A stretch of 64,000 nt of DNA. Source: Schaalia odontolytica. GTDB lineage: Bacteria > Actinomycetota > Actinomycetes > Actinomycetales > Actinomycetaceae. This document shows, piece after piece, positions 43,853 to 52,024 of this stretch; position 1 is the first letter of the stretch; every line of letters begins with the position of its first letter. The notes below the pieces were generated by a model. It was not told the DNA's origin. It saw only the letters and a list, made by a program, of their open reading frames with translations, and did no database searches. A program made the translations under genes and the position numbers. The DNA lies in assembly GCF_031191545.1 (NCBI RefSeq), contig NZ_CP133472.1, forward strand, positions 372,001 to 436,000, written 5' to 3'.

Positions 43853-43962
43853 ACGCGGATAGGTTATGAGCACGCGGATAGGTTATGACGATGCGGATAG
43901 CTTATTTACCTATCCGCATGCGAATAGCCTATCCGTACACGCCCAACCTATCCGCGTGAGAA
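43853..43962. repeat. 110-bp GGATAGGTTA palindromic array, locus 2 (left flank)
   Basis: Three forward motifs (GCGGATAGGTTA twice, GCGGATAGCTTA once), a turn, then three inverted motifs (ACCTATCCGC, GCCTATCCG, AACCTATCCGC). Differs from the copy at 45373-45482 at only four of 110 positions, with no gaps. The central part can fold GCGGATAG / CTATCCGC. Confidence 0.9.
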
Positions 43963-44409
43963 CGCGGTGTCCGTTATCCTCGACCGCAATCGGCAGCAGG
44001 TACACTCCTGAGCCTCTCGTCAGGACAAGAACGATTTGCTCGAGGGGCCGCGATCGGCAGAAAGAGCCCGGACATACTCCCGATGCCGAGCCTGACACGC
44101 TTCCCAACGGGAGGGGTACTCGACCCCCTGAAAAACACGACAATACCGGCCACAACGAACTCCTTCACCAAGATCCGTTGCAACCACCGCTAGAACCTAG
44201 ACTACTTCCGCTCCAATCCCCTCCGTAACGTTATCCACAGGGGCTCATGCCCAACGGCCTGTTTCCACAGCATGTCGCCCAGCACTTTCGTGTTACTACC
44301 ACAAGCAACGACACTGCCTGTATGGAACAGACATCAATCCTTGTCGCACCTCACTCGGATGCGCCCGATCAGCAACATACTCACGTGCCGACACGAATCA
44401 TGCGGGGGG
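43963..44409. other. region between the left repeat and the nuclease-like gene
   Basis: No gene recognised with confidence. An in-frame upstream extension of the next gene to ATG 44272 exists but reads Ser/Leu/Arg-rich and lacks a ribosome site. The pair GTTATCCACAGG near 44230 and TTTCCACAG near 44262 is noted. Confidence 0.35.
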
Positions 44410-45408
44410 GTGAGTGCTCTGCTTGATATTGATCCCACGAGCGCTGGCCCCTGGGATACATGGGAGGCGATCGCACGCGCACGCATGCACGCAGTCAATG
44501 TTTCTCATCAGCAAACACCGGTCTTTGTCGGGCAGAGCTGCCTGCGGCTCATGGGAATACGCGGCTGGTCCCAGAATCCACCTATCACGATTTTTCGGGG
44601 CAGCCGACGGAGCACTTCCAAGCTACCATCCTGCGTTGTCGCTTCGATGACTGTCCCCGCGACGTCAGTCTCATGTTCCCCATTCCCGCCGCTGTCGAGC
44701 GAGCGTTCCACTATCGATGGCCTGACTACGGAACACCCATACGACGTACTCGTCAGATGCGCGCTTCACGAGGATCCACTGGAAGCGTTCGTATTGGGGT
44801 GCATGGCACTCAACGCATGGAGCCAGTTCTCGATGTTTCACCAGGATGCGTGCCGCCAGCACGCGGAGGAAGTTCGCGTCGATCTCCTGAGGCGACTCGA
44901 CAAAGCAGGACGCGTGAAAGGGTACCGACGCGCACGTTCAATCTTGCGGGCCATCGATCCTGGATGCGCAAATCCTGCGGAAGCCGCTCTTCTGTGGCTT
45001 GTCCGTTGTATCTGCCCGTTCGATGCCGCGACTCAGGTCCACATCGGCGTGCGAGGCTATCACTACTACGTTGACATCCTGATCGAGGATTTACGCATCA
45101 TTATCGAGTTCGACGGGATCGCAAAGCTCGGAGAGACCCGAGGAGAACTCGAACGAGCTAAACGGGACTGGGTGGTGCGTGAGCAGAACCTTCGTGATGC
45201 CGGATGGCAAGTCGTTCGTGTGAATTGGACGGACTACAACGACTGGGAGGGACTTCGAATTAGGCTCATACGAACCCTGGGGCCGATGAAGCCAGCCCCC
45301 GAAAATCGTTCGCTCTGGAAGCTCCCCTCAAAGCGGTGTGACGGTCCCTCGCGACGGTTCTACAGTCGCACGACGCGGATAGGTTATGAGCACTCGGATA
45401 GGTTATGA
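44410..45408 (+). CDS. AbiEi/DUF559-like protein with endonuclease-type C-terminal domain
   Basis: 332 residues from GTG 44410 (GGGGG just before; start uncertain, ATG 44272 possible). N-terminal half: TWEAIARARMHAVNV, TPVFVGQSCLRLMGIRGW and PITIFRG, like the wHTH/beta region of AbiEi-related actinobacterial proteins. C-terminal domain: VDILIEDLRIIIEFDGIAKLG (D...ExDG..K, a PD-(D/E)xK-like core), ERAKRDWVVREQNLRDAGWQVVRVNW, the DUF559/Vsr-like pattern. A nuclease is the best guess. The last ~11 codons (TRIGYEHSDRL) and the stop lie inside the right-hand 110-bp repeat. Confidence 0.7.
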   Translation: MSALLDIDPTSAGPWDTWEAIARARMHAVNVSHQQTPVFVGQSCLRLMGIRGWSQNPPITIFRGSRRSTSKLPSCVVASMTVPATSVSCSPFPPLSSERSTIDGLTTEHPYDVLVRCALHEDPLEAFVLGCMALNAWSQFSMFHQDACRQHAEEVRVDLLRRLDKAGRVKGYRRARSILRAIDPGCANPAEAALLWLVRCICPFDAATQVHIGVRGYHYYVDILIEDLRIIIEFDGIAKLGETRGELERAKRDWVVREQNLRDAGWQVVRVNWTDYNDWEGLRIRLIRTLGPMKPAPENRSLWKLPSKRCDGPSRRFYSRTTRIGYEHSDRL

Positions 45409-45482
45409 CGATGCGGATAGCTTATTAACCTATCCGCAGGCGAATAACCTATCCGTACACGCCCAACCTATCCGCGTGAGAA
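45373..45482. repeat. 110-bp GGATAGGTTA palindromic array, locus 3 (right flank)
   Basis: Direct-orientation copy of 43853-43962, 1520 bp away, 106 of 110 identical. Overlaps the end of the nuclease-like gene. From 45483 to 45698 I see no gene. Confidence 0.9.
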
Positions 45483-45698
45483 GGAATTGTCCGCAATTAA
45501 CTACGGACCGGGGGTTCCTATGCCAACTTCTCGCCCCTATCATCACGTCAGCCCACCATCACGTCACCCCGTCACCACATCAGCAACTCCGTGACACACG
45601 CTCCCAGTAGTCGGGCGTAGAGCGAGCTCGGCGAGTTTCTGCCGCCAGCAGCACGCCAGGGGCGCACAGGCACGCACACGAGGGCGGGCACACAAAAA

Positions 45699-45726
45699 CG
45701 CGCCCGGACCAACAGGTCCGGGCGCG
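45699..45726 (-). terminator. terminator after the bL37 gene
   Basis: Perfect 12-bp arms CGCGCCCGGACC / GGTCCGGGCGCG with loop AACA; on the minus strand it is followed by TTTTTGTG. Confidence 0.88.
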
Positions 45727-45739
45727 CAACGTATTCGGC

Positions 45740-45814
45740 TCAGGCGTTAGGACGCTTGCCGTGGTTCGCGCCGTTCTTACGACGATCGCGACGCTTACGA
45801 CCCCGCTTCGACAT
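45740..45814 (-). CDS. ribosomal protein bL37 (AURKAIP1/COX24-like), 24 residues
   Basis: A 24-residue, almost entirely basic peptide: MSKRGRKRRDRRKNGANHG then KRPNA, the conserved sequence of the tiny actinobacterial large-subunit protein bL37 (NHGKRPNA end). Start ATG 45814 has AAGGAG six bases upstream and the gene has its own terminator. In mycobacteria the homologue is encoded near sigH; here it is likewise beside the sigma/anti-sigma pair. Easily missed by gene callers because of its length. Confidence 0.9.
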   Translation of the reverse strand: MSKRGRKRRDRRKNGANHGKRPNA

Positions 45815-45982
45815 GTCATTCTCCTTGGGTTTGTTGTCTAGACTGAAGCATTTTTGCACACATTGACCCAAACCACCAAGGCGCAGGCCGTTCGCGGCGA
45901 TGAAGGTCACCGAAAAATAGGCGGCAGCCCCGGCCTCGTCAGCCGGCACAACGCCACGCGGTCGCGCGTTGCCGCACCGCGA

Positions 45983-46282
45983 TCAGCGCCAGGTAACGGA
46001 CACGCTCGAAATGGAGGCGACGATGCGGGCTCGCAACGCGGGAGGGGCCTGCTCGGACTCGTAGCAGCCGCGCATGAGGGCGCGCACGTGGCGTTCGGCA
46101 TCCAGGGTGTCGGCGCAGTGCGGGCAGGAGGCAACGTGCTGGATCATGAGGGCACGGGCGCGGGCGTCGGGTCCGGGCACGGAGCCGTCGTCGATCAGGT
46201 TGGATCGGCGGTCGCACTCCTCGCAGTCAACGAGGGCGTACAGGGCGTCGAGAACGTCCTGGCAGGTCACGTGGGTGTTCAC
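45983..46282 (-). CDS. rsrA: zinc-containing redox anti-sigma factor (RsrA/RshA family)
   Basis: 99 residues, ZAS-type anti-sigma factor. The motif HVASCPHC (HxxxCxxC) at about 49-56 is the redox-sensitive zinc site; [15 protein letters not shown] precedes it. In Streptomyces and mycobacteria, disulfide stress oxidises these Cys, zinc is lost and SigR/SigH is released. Overlaps the sigma gene stop (start 46282, sigma stop 46279). The N-terminal His/Cys pattern fits this subfamily better than other ZAS groups. Confidence 0.85.
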   Translation of the reverse strand: MNTHVTCQDVLDALYALVDCEECDRRSNLIDDGSVPGPDARARALMIQHVASCPHCADTLDAERHVRALMRGCYESEQAPPALRARIVASISSVSVTWR

Positions 46283-46911
46283 TTGGCTCCTCCGATCCCG
46301 TATTCCGCGGCGACGTCGGCCAGCAAGGAGCGCAGGTTCTTGCGCGCCCGGTTCAGACGGCTCATGACTGTCCCCATGGGTACTCCTAGTTCTTCGGCGA
46401 TTTCCTTGTAGCTCATTCCCTCAACGTCAGCCATGAGGACAACCATCCGATGTTCCTCCGAAAGCGAATCGAGGGCATCGCGCAGCTGGATCGACGGCAG
46501 CGCTTCGAGGGCTTGTACCTCGGCGGACTTGAGACCGACCTCAGAGTGCGAGGCGGCCTCGGCCAGCTGCCAGTCCTCGACGGTGTCACTGGAGGCCCGC
46601 TTGGGCGCGCGCTGGGCCTTGCGGTAGCCGGTGATATAGGTGTTGGTGAGGATCCGGTACAGCCAGGCCTTGATGTTGGTGCCGGGCTTGTACTGGTGAA
46701 ACTTCTGGTAGGCCTTGAGATAGGTCTCCTGGACCAGGTCCTCCGCGTCGGCTCGGTTGCGGGTCATGCCCAGCGCCGCTCCGAAAAGTTGATCCATGAG
46801 GGGCATCGCTTCGTCCATGAAGCGCGCCTGGAGCACCGCGTCGTCCTCCATGGACGAGGCCGGGGCAGGATCGGGCATGAGCTGCGTCGGTGAGGGGGTT
46901 GTCGTATCCAT
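46279..46911 (-). CDS. sigR: ECF sigma factor of the SigR/SigH (oxidative stress) group
   Basis: 210 residues from ATG 46911 (GGGAG three bases upstream). Region 2: [29 protein letters not shown] and [15 protein letters not shown]; region 4: [51 protein letters not shown]. The wording [17 protein letters not shown] is typical of the SigR/SigH group, which directs thiol-oxidative-stress genes. An alternative start ATG 46971 lies almost at the predicted transcription start of the promoter at 46981-47007. rsrA follows with a four-base overlap. Confidence 0.9.
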   Translation of the reverse strand: MDTTTPSPTQLMPDPAPASSMEDDAVLQARFMDEAMPLMDQLFGAALGMTRNRADAEDLVQETYLKAYQKFHQYKPGTNIKAWLYRILTNTYITGYRKAQRAPKRASSDTVEDWQLAEAASHSEVGLKSAEVQALEALPSIQLRDALDSLSEEHRMVVLMADVEGMSYKEIAEELGVPMGTVMSRLNRARKNLRSLLADVAAEYGIGGAK

Positions 46912-46980
46912 CGACTCCCAGTTTAGTCGCGCAGTCGGGGGTGCGACTGTGGGCGTCGTCTGGAAGGGCATACTGAGGGC

Positions 46981-47007
46981 AACGCCTCTCTGCGGCCAAT
47001 ATTCCCC
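46981..47007 (-). promoter_or_regulatory. predicted SigR-type promoter of sigR-rsrA
   Basis: On the minus strand GGGGAAT (47001-47007), 17-nt gap, GTT (46981-46983). This fits the SigR/SigH consensus GGGAAT-N16-20-GTT, so the operon is likely autoregulated. Confidence 0.65.
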
Positions 47008-47108
47008 AAGCCCAAACAATTGTGCATTACGCCACTTTCATCCCGTTGTTTGGGAGAGGCTGGGCCATTCGGCTTCCCCCGGGAGCAAAGGTGTCGAAGA
47101 ATAGGGTT

Positions 47109-47636
47109 ATGAATCTGCTGCGCATTGTTGCCCGTCCCCTGCTCGCTGCCCCCTTCATCGCCGATGGGGTTGATGCCCTAATGCATCCGCACGATCATGT
47201 GGATCAGGCCTCGGGGGTGCGCCCCCTCATCGATAAGGCGACCGATGCGGTCGGCCTGGAGCCGCTGACTGATCAACAGCTGGCCGTGGCTACCCGCGTG
47301 ACGGGCGCTTTGTCGGTCGTTGCGGGTCTGCGTTTCGCGCTGGGCCGCAAGCCCCGCGTGGCAGCCCTGACGTTGGCCGCGATCGGCGCACCCATGGCAC
47401 TCGTGCATGCTCCGATGCCCGGGGCTACGCGCGATATGCCCACGGGCCACGGCAAGTACCTGCGCTCACGCGCACTGGGCAAGCTGGGCCTGGTTGGCGG
47501 CGTCCTGATCGCTTCGACGGACCGTGTCGGCCAGCCCTCGGCGCTCGTGGCACACGCGATGCGCCGCGATCAGCGCCGCGCGATCGCCGCGGCCGAGGCC
47601 GCCGTCGTGGAACGCCTGACCGGCACCGCTTCGTGA
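47109..47636 (+). CDS. DoxX-family membrane protein
   Basis: 175 residues with the DoxX pattern: RIVARPLLAAPFIADGVDALMHP, then three further hydrophobic segments (VTGALSVVAGLRFALG, AALTLAAIGAPMALVHA, LGKLGLVGGVLIAS). DoxX-like proteins in actinobacteria are linked to redox and thiosulfate metabolism in some species; exact role unknown. ATG 47109; divergent from sigR with a 200-bp gap. Its TGA overlaps the GTG of aroA. Confidence 0.8.
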   Translation: MNLLRIVARPLLAAPFIADGVDALMHPHDHVDQASGVRPLIDKATDAVGLEPLTDQQLAVATRVTGALSVVAGLRFALGRKPRVAALTLAAIGAPMALVHAPMPGATRDMPTGHGKYLRSRALGKLGLVGGVLIASTDRVGQPSALVAHAMRRDQRRAIAAAEAAVVERLTGTAS

Positions 47637-48985
47637 GCGCCCCCTGGCTCGCTCCCCTGGCCGCCTCCCCTGTGGATGCCACGGTCGAGGTGCCGGGTTC
47701 AAAGTCGATCACGGCGCGCGCCCTCTACCTGGCCGCCGTCGCCGATTCCCCTTCCGTCATCCACGGTGCGCTGGACGCGCGCGACACGCGCCTATTCGCG
47801 GACGCCCTGGAGGTGATGGGCGCGCGCGTCGAGGACGCGGGTGCGGGAACCCTGCGCGTCGCGCCGATGACACTCCCGCCCCGCGGCGGACGCATCGAGT
47901 GCGGCCTGGCGGGCACCGTCATGCGCTTCCTGCCTCCCCTGGCGGCCCTCTCCCCCGAGGAAACACTGTTCGATGGGGACGAGCAGGTCTACGCGCGCCC
48001 GCTCGGTCCGCTCCTGGACGCGCTGGTGCGCATGGGTGCCACCGTCACCTACCACGGTGAGCGCGGGCACCTGCCGTTTACGATCCAGGGCCCGATCCAC
48101 ACGCCGCTGGGCGCGCAGGCCTGGGTCGATTCCTCCTCCTCCTCGCAGTTTCTCTCCGCGTTGCTGCTCGTCTCGCCCCTAGTTGGCGATCCCCTCTTCG
48201 TATCGGCTCCGGGAGTCGTCCCCTCGATGCCGCACGTGGAGATGACGCTGGCGTCCCTGGCAGGCGTCGGCATCGACCTAGAGGTCGTGGACGAGGGCCG
48301 CGCCGACCTCGCGACCTGGCACATCTTCCCATCGCGTCCTCACGGCGGCGAGATCACGGTCGAGCCGGACCTGTCCAACGCCGGCCCCTTCCTGGCTGCC
48401 GCGATGGTGACGGGCGGGCGCGTGCGGATCCCGGCGTGGCCGGCGGCGACGACGCAGGCGGGTGACGCCTGGCGCGCGCTGCTGGGTCACATGGGCGCGG
48501 ACATCACCCTGGATGAAGGGGGCCTGACCCTGAGGGGTCCGGGCGCCGGCAACTATCCGGGCATCAAAGCCACGATGGCCGAGGTCGGAGAGCTCACCCC
48601 CACCCTGGCCGCGATCTGCGCCTACGCCTCCACGCCCTCGCACCTGAGTGGCATCGCGCACCTGCGCGGACACGAGACGGATCGCCTGGCGGCCCTGGCC
48701 GCAGAGATTAACCGCGCGGGCGGGCAAGCCGAGGAGACGGAGGACGGCCTCGTCATCACGCCGCTGCCCCTGCACGGGGCACAGATTCGTTCCTACGCGG
48801 ACCACCGGATGGCGACGTTCGGCGCGATTCTTGGTCTCGTAACGCCCGGTATCACGGTCGACGACATCGCCTGCACCTCCAAGACGCTTCCCACCTTCGA
48901 GGCCTTGTGGGCCTCCCTCGTGAGTGCTGACGGCCAGGGGTTCGCCCCGGAAGCCCCGGTCTCGTCCGCACGGGAGGAGGAGTGA
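47633..48985 (+). CDS. aroA: 3-phosphoshikimate 1-carboxyvinyltransferase (EPSP synthase)
   Basis: 450 residues. Shikimate pathway enzyme joining PEP and shikimate 3-phosphate. Seen: VPGSKSITARALYLAA (shikimate and PEP site), GLAGTVMRFLPPLAAL, DSSSSSQFLSALLL, EPDLSNAGPFLAAAMV, LTPTLAAICAYAS, HLRGHETDRLAALAAEINRAG and the C-terminal ADHRMATFGAILGL. Start GTG overlaps the DoxX gene stop (GTGA), and its stop overlaps the rsgA start, so the three are one transcript. Such proximity of aroA, rsgA and sigR is common in actinobacteria. Confidence 0.95.
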   Translation: MSAPWLAPLAASPVDATVEVPGSKSITARALYLAAVADSPSVIHGALDARDTRLFADALEVMGARVEDAGAGTLRVAPMTLPPRGGRIECGLAGTVMRFLPPLAALSPEETLFDGDEQVYARPLGPLLDALVRMGATVTYHGERGHLPFTIQGPIHTPLGAQAWVDSSSSSQFLSALLLVSPLVGDPLFVSAPGVVPSMPHVEMTLASLAGVGIDLEVVDEGRADLATWHIFPSRPHGGEITVEPDLSNAGPFLAAAMVTGGRVRIPAWPAATTQAGDAWRALLGHMGADITLDEGGLTLRGPGAGNYPGIKATMAEVGELTPTLAAICAYASTPSHLSGIAHLRGHETDRLAALAAEINRAGGQAEETEDGLVITPLPLHGAQIRSYADHRMATFGAILGLVTPGITVDDIACTSKTLPTFEALWASLVSADGQGFAPEAPVSSAREEE

Positions 48986-50070
48986 TGGCGCGCCGCGACA
49001 CCGGAACCGACGACCCGCGCGTGCGCGTGCGCGCCGGCAAGGGATCACGCCCACGCACGAAGGACCGACCCGACTGGTCCTCCAAGCCCCTGGGCCGCGT
49101 CATCGGAATCGACCGCGGCCGCTACCACGTGTCCGTGGAAGCGGACAGCACGCGCGTGGTGGCCGTGCGTGCCCGCGAGCTGGGGCGTGGCTCCGTCATC
49201 ATGGGCGACCGCGTGCGCCTCACTGGCGACCTGTCGGGCCGCCCCGACACGCTCGCGCGCATCGTCGCCGTCGAGGAGCGTTCCTCCGTGCTGCGCCGCT
49301 CCTTGGAGGACGCACCCGATCAGCGAGGAGAGAAAGCGATCGTCGCGAACGCGGACACGATGTGCATCGTCGTGGCACTGGCAGATCCGCCGCCGCGCAC
49401 GGGCATGATCGACCGCTGCCTGGTCGCCGCTTTCGAGGCGGGCCTCGACCCCGTCCTGGTTCTGACGAAGGCGGATCTGGCGAGCCCGGACGAGCTGCTC
49501 GCCGCCTACGAGGACTTTAACCTGCGGGTCGTTCTCACGAGCGCAGAGGTCGGGGAGGCCGACCCGGGCGTCGCCGAGCTGCGCGCCCTCCTGGCCTCCC
49601 ATTGGTCGGTACTGGTCGGGCATTCGGGGGTCGGTAAGTCCACGCTCATCAACCTCCTGGTGCCGGGCGCGGGTCGCGCGACGGGCCACGTCAACGAGGT
49701 CACGGGGCGCGGGCGTCACACGTCCACGTCCTCGGAGGCCTTCGAGTTGGCGGAGGGCGGCTGGATCGTCGACACGCCGGGCGTGCGGTCCTTCGGCCTG
49801 GGACACGTGAGCGTCGCCGACGTGCTGGGGGTCTTCCCGGAGGTCGCGGACGCAGCGTCCTGGTGCCTGCCTATGTGCTCGCACAACGAGGAGGAGCCCT
49901 CGTGCGCGCTTGACAGTTACGCGCGCGCCACCGGTCCTTTCGCGATCGACGAGGCCGGGGATGAGGACGCGGATCAGGTGCGCCGCGAGCGCGCCTCCCG
50001 CCTGGCGTCAGTGCGCAGGCTCCTGGAGGCCGTGGCGATGGCAGAGGCTACCAGCAAGGCTGCCCGCTAA
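48985..50070 (+). CDS. rsgA: ribosome small-subunit-dependent GTPase A
   Basis: 361 residues. N-terminal OB-like domain (about 35-100), circularly permuted GTPase with order G4 LTKADL, G1 GHSGVGKSTLINLL, G2 TGRGRHTST, G3 DTPGVRSFGL, and a C-terminal zinc site (CLPMCSHNEEEPSC). Matures the 30S subunit by releasing assembly factors. ATG 48985 shares its A with the aroA stop (TGATG). The GTG three bases upstream is less likely. Confidence 0.93.
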   Translation: MARRDTGTDDPRVRVRAGKGSRPRTKDRPDWSSKPLGRVIGIDRGRYHVSVEADSTRVVAVRARELGRGSVIMGDRVRLTGDLSGRPDTLARIVAVEERSSVLRRSLEDAPDQRGEKAIVANADTMCIVVALADPPPRTGMIDRCLVAAFEAGLDPVLVLTKADLASPDELLAAYEDFNLRVVLTSAEVGEADPGVAELRALLASHWSVLVGHSGVGKSTLINLLVPGAGRATGHVNEVTGRGRHTSTSSEAFELAEGGWIVDTPGVRSFGLGHVSVADVLGVFPEVADAASWCLPMCSHNEEEPSCALDSYARATGPFAIDEAGDEDADQVRRERASRLASVRRLLEAVAMAEATSKAAR

Positions 50071-50168
50071 AAAGTGTGCGCCGAAAGTGCTTGACAGCGC
50101 CCCCCCCTGTGTGGACAATGAGGATATAGCGATGGTCGCTATCTCTGGTTCACAAGGTCGTGATCGCT

Positions 50169-50621
50169 ATGTCCACTATCGAGCAAAACCTTATCGGCAA
50201 CACCGCAGGGCTTTCGCGGGTCGACAAGGTCCTCCGCTACTTCTTCTTCGCGCTGTTGATCGGCACGGTCGTCTATTCGATTGGCGGCACCTTCTTTGGG
50301 AGGGCCAACCGCCTGAATGACTACGGGCTCGTCATTGCCTTGGCGCTCCTCGCTTCTCAGATGCCAGGATATTCGCGCGCGATTCCCGGCATTCATCCTG
50401 TCCTTCGGGCCTGCGAGTGGGCGGTGATGGGCTGTTCCCTCGTATGCACCGCCGCTGTCATCATCGGTGATGTCACGGACGGGGGCGGCGACCCCGAACC
50501 CTACAACACACCATCGAACGTTGCGATAGGGGCCGTGTTCGTTGCCCTCTGTTTCTACGTGGTGCTCTTCATCGCAAAGGAACGCGCTCGCAGGCGCGGA
50601 CCGATCCACCCATCCGGATAG
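50169..50621 (+). CDS. small membrane protein, unknown
   Basis: 150 residues, four hydrophobic segments (YFFFALLIGTVVYSIGG, YGLVIALALLASQMPGYSR, MGCSLVCTAAVIIGDV, AVFVALCFYVVLFIAKE). No signal peptide or known motif. Start ATG 50169 preferred over GTG 50160. Similar in size and outline to the protein at 50715 (both have four segments and an Arg-rich end), so the two may be distant paralogues. Confidence 0.6.
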   Translation: MSTIEQNLIGNTAGLSRVDKVLRYFFFALLIGTVVYSIGGTFFGRANRLNDYGLVIALALLASQMPGYSRAIPGIHPVLRACEWAVMGCSLVCTAAVIIGDVTDGGGDPEPYNTPSNVAIGAVFVALCFYVVLFIAKERARRRGPIHPSG

Positions 50622-50714
50622 CCTCACACCTTCACATCGTCGCCGACAGCGACCACATCTCACCCCTGTTTGAGACGTGGCCGCGTCGCGCCGCGTCCCG
50701 CTAGAGTGGTTGGC

Positions 50715-51125
50715 ATGTCGAATCCCGAAAACTCCTCCCCGGAGCGCCTCGACAGCGAGCGAATGATCCGCGTTGTCTTCATTGTTGCTTTCATCGCCGT
50801 CCTGTTCCTCATGGTGTACTCAATGACCGAACTTGGCCGTTTGAGGACCTCTTCGTTCACCTTGGGCGTCTGCTCAACCACCTTTGGCATGCAGCTGCCG
50901 GGAGCGGCACGCCGCATCTTTGCGGCAACTCCGGGTTATTTCGTCGTCGAGCGTATCGGCCTCGTCTGCGCAGGCCTATGCGTCGTTACCGCGATGGTGA
51001 GCGCGTTCGCGCCGCTCACGGGTGAGATGACGGCCTACCGCCACTCGATGCTGACGACCTGCGTCTTGACCTTCGTTACCATGACGTGCTTCTTGCTGCT
51101 GCGGATGAAACGCGGTGCCCGTTAA
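50715..51125 (+). CDS. small membrane protein, unknown
   Basis: 136 residues, four hydrophobic segments (VVFIVAFIAVLFLMVYSM, FTLGVCSTTFGMQLPGAARRI, RIGLVCAGLCVVTAMVSAF, TTCVLTFVTMTCFLLLRMK). Start ATG 50715; the longer frame from 50670 is Arg-rich. Compare MQLPGAARRIFAATPG here with SQMPGYSRAIPGIHP in the 50169 protein, the basis for thinking they are related. No function assigned. Confidence 0.6.
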   Translation: MSNPENSSPERLDSERMIRVVFIVAFIAVLFLMVYSMTELGRLRTSSFTLGVCSTTFGMQLPGAARRIFAATPGYFVVERIGLVCAGLCVVTAMVSAFAPLTGEMTAYRHSMLTTCVLTFVTMTCFLLLRMKRGAR

Positions 51126-51194
51126 CCAGGTGTTGCGCGTTCGCGTACTGCCTATCCTGTTACGCCGGATCTATCTCTGCCCGTCACGCCGGAT

Positions 51195-51923
51195 TCAGCG
51201 CTGGAAGCGGCTGACGAAGTTGCGAAGGATCAGGCGTGAGGGATCCGTGTCAACGGTCGCGACCTGGGCGCGGATCGCCTCGGCTTTCTCCACCGGGTAG
51301 TAGCGGCCAGCGTACTGGTCGATGCGCACGTTCACGCCTTCTAGGTCCATCTCGGGATGGAACTGGGTCGCCCACGCTGCCTCGCCGACGCGCACCATCT
51401 GGATCGGCGTGTCATCCCCTGCCAGGAGGACCTGCATGCCGGGGGCGAGCTCACGCACGGCCTCGTGGTGGCCGACGTAGGAGTGGAAGAGGTCCGGCGT
51501 GCCCTCCAGGAGCGGGTCGTCACGGCCCGCGTCGGTCTTCGTCAACGCGATGCCGCTGATGTCCTCTCCGTGATGGGTGTCGACGACGCCGCCCAGGTGC
51601 AGGGTGAGGGTTCCCAGCCCGTAGCACAGGCCCAGGAGCGGGAAGGACTCTCCGAGCGCGCGGTCGTAGAAGGAGCGCAGCCACGCCTCGGCGCGCACCT
51701 GGCGGTCTTCCTTCAGGTGGTCGTCGGCGTTGGCGTCCCAGGGGGATCCGCACACGAAAGCACCCGAGTACTCCGAGAGATCAAGGTCGGGCAGTTCCCT
51801 CTCGATGCGAACCTGGCGCACCTGGTCGGGGGTCAGTCCCGAGAATCGCGGCAGGTCGGCGCTCTCCGAGGCCAGGACAGGGCCGTCGTCGCGCGAGGTC
51901 AGCATGAGGAAGGGCTTGGTCAT
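51195..51923 (-). CDS. class I glutamine amidotransferase-like protein
   Basis: 242 residues of the GMP-synthase-type GATase-1 fold. Catalytic Cys in LLGLCYGLG (about residue 104) with FVCGSPWDAN before it, and His-Glu in ATQFHPEMD near 192. Stand-alone, with no synthetase domain. Homologues act as amidotransferases or gamma-glutamyl hydrolase-like proteins. ATG 51923 is chosen (GTG 51929 possible). Divergent from sbcD. Confidence 0.85.
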   Translation of the reverse strand: MTKPFLMLTSRDDGPVLASESADLPRFSGLTPDQVRQVRIERELPDLDLSEYSGAFVCGSPWDANADDHLKEDRQVRAEAWLRSFYDRALGESFPLLGLCYGLGTLTLHLGGVVDTHHGEDISGIALTKTDAGRDDPLLEGTPDLFHSYVGHHEAVRELAPGMQVLLAGDDTPIQMVRVGEAAWATQFHPEMDLEGVNVRIDQYAGRYYPVEKAEAIRAQVATVDTDPSRLILRNFVSRFQR

Positions 51924-52024
51924 GCCCACAATGCTATCGGCTGGGCGCGCGCGTGCAGCTCGTGTCCGCTCTCCAAGCGTGTGTGACGGACGCAGATGTG
52001 GGCGGGCTCTGCCACACTGGAGCC

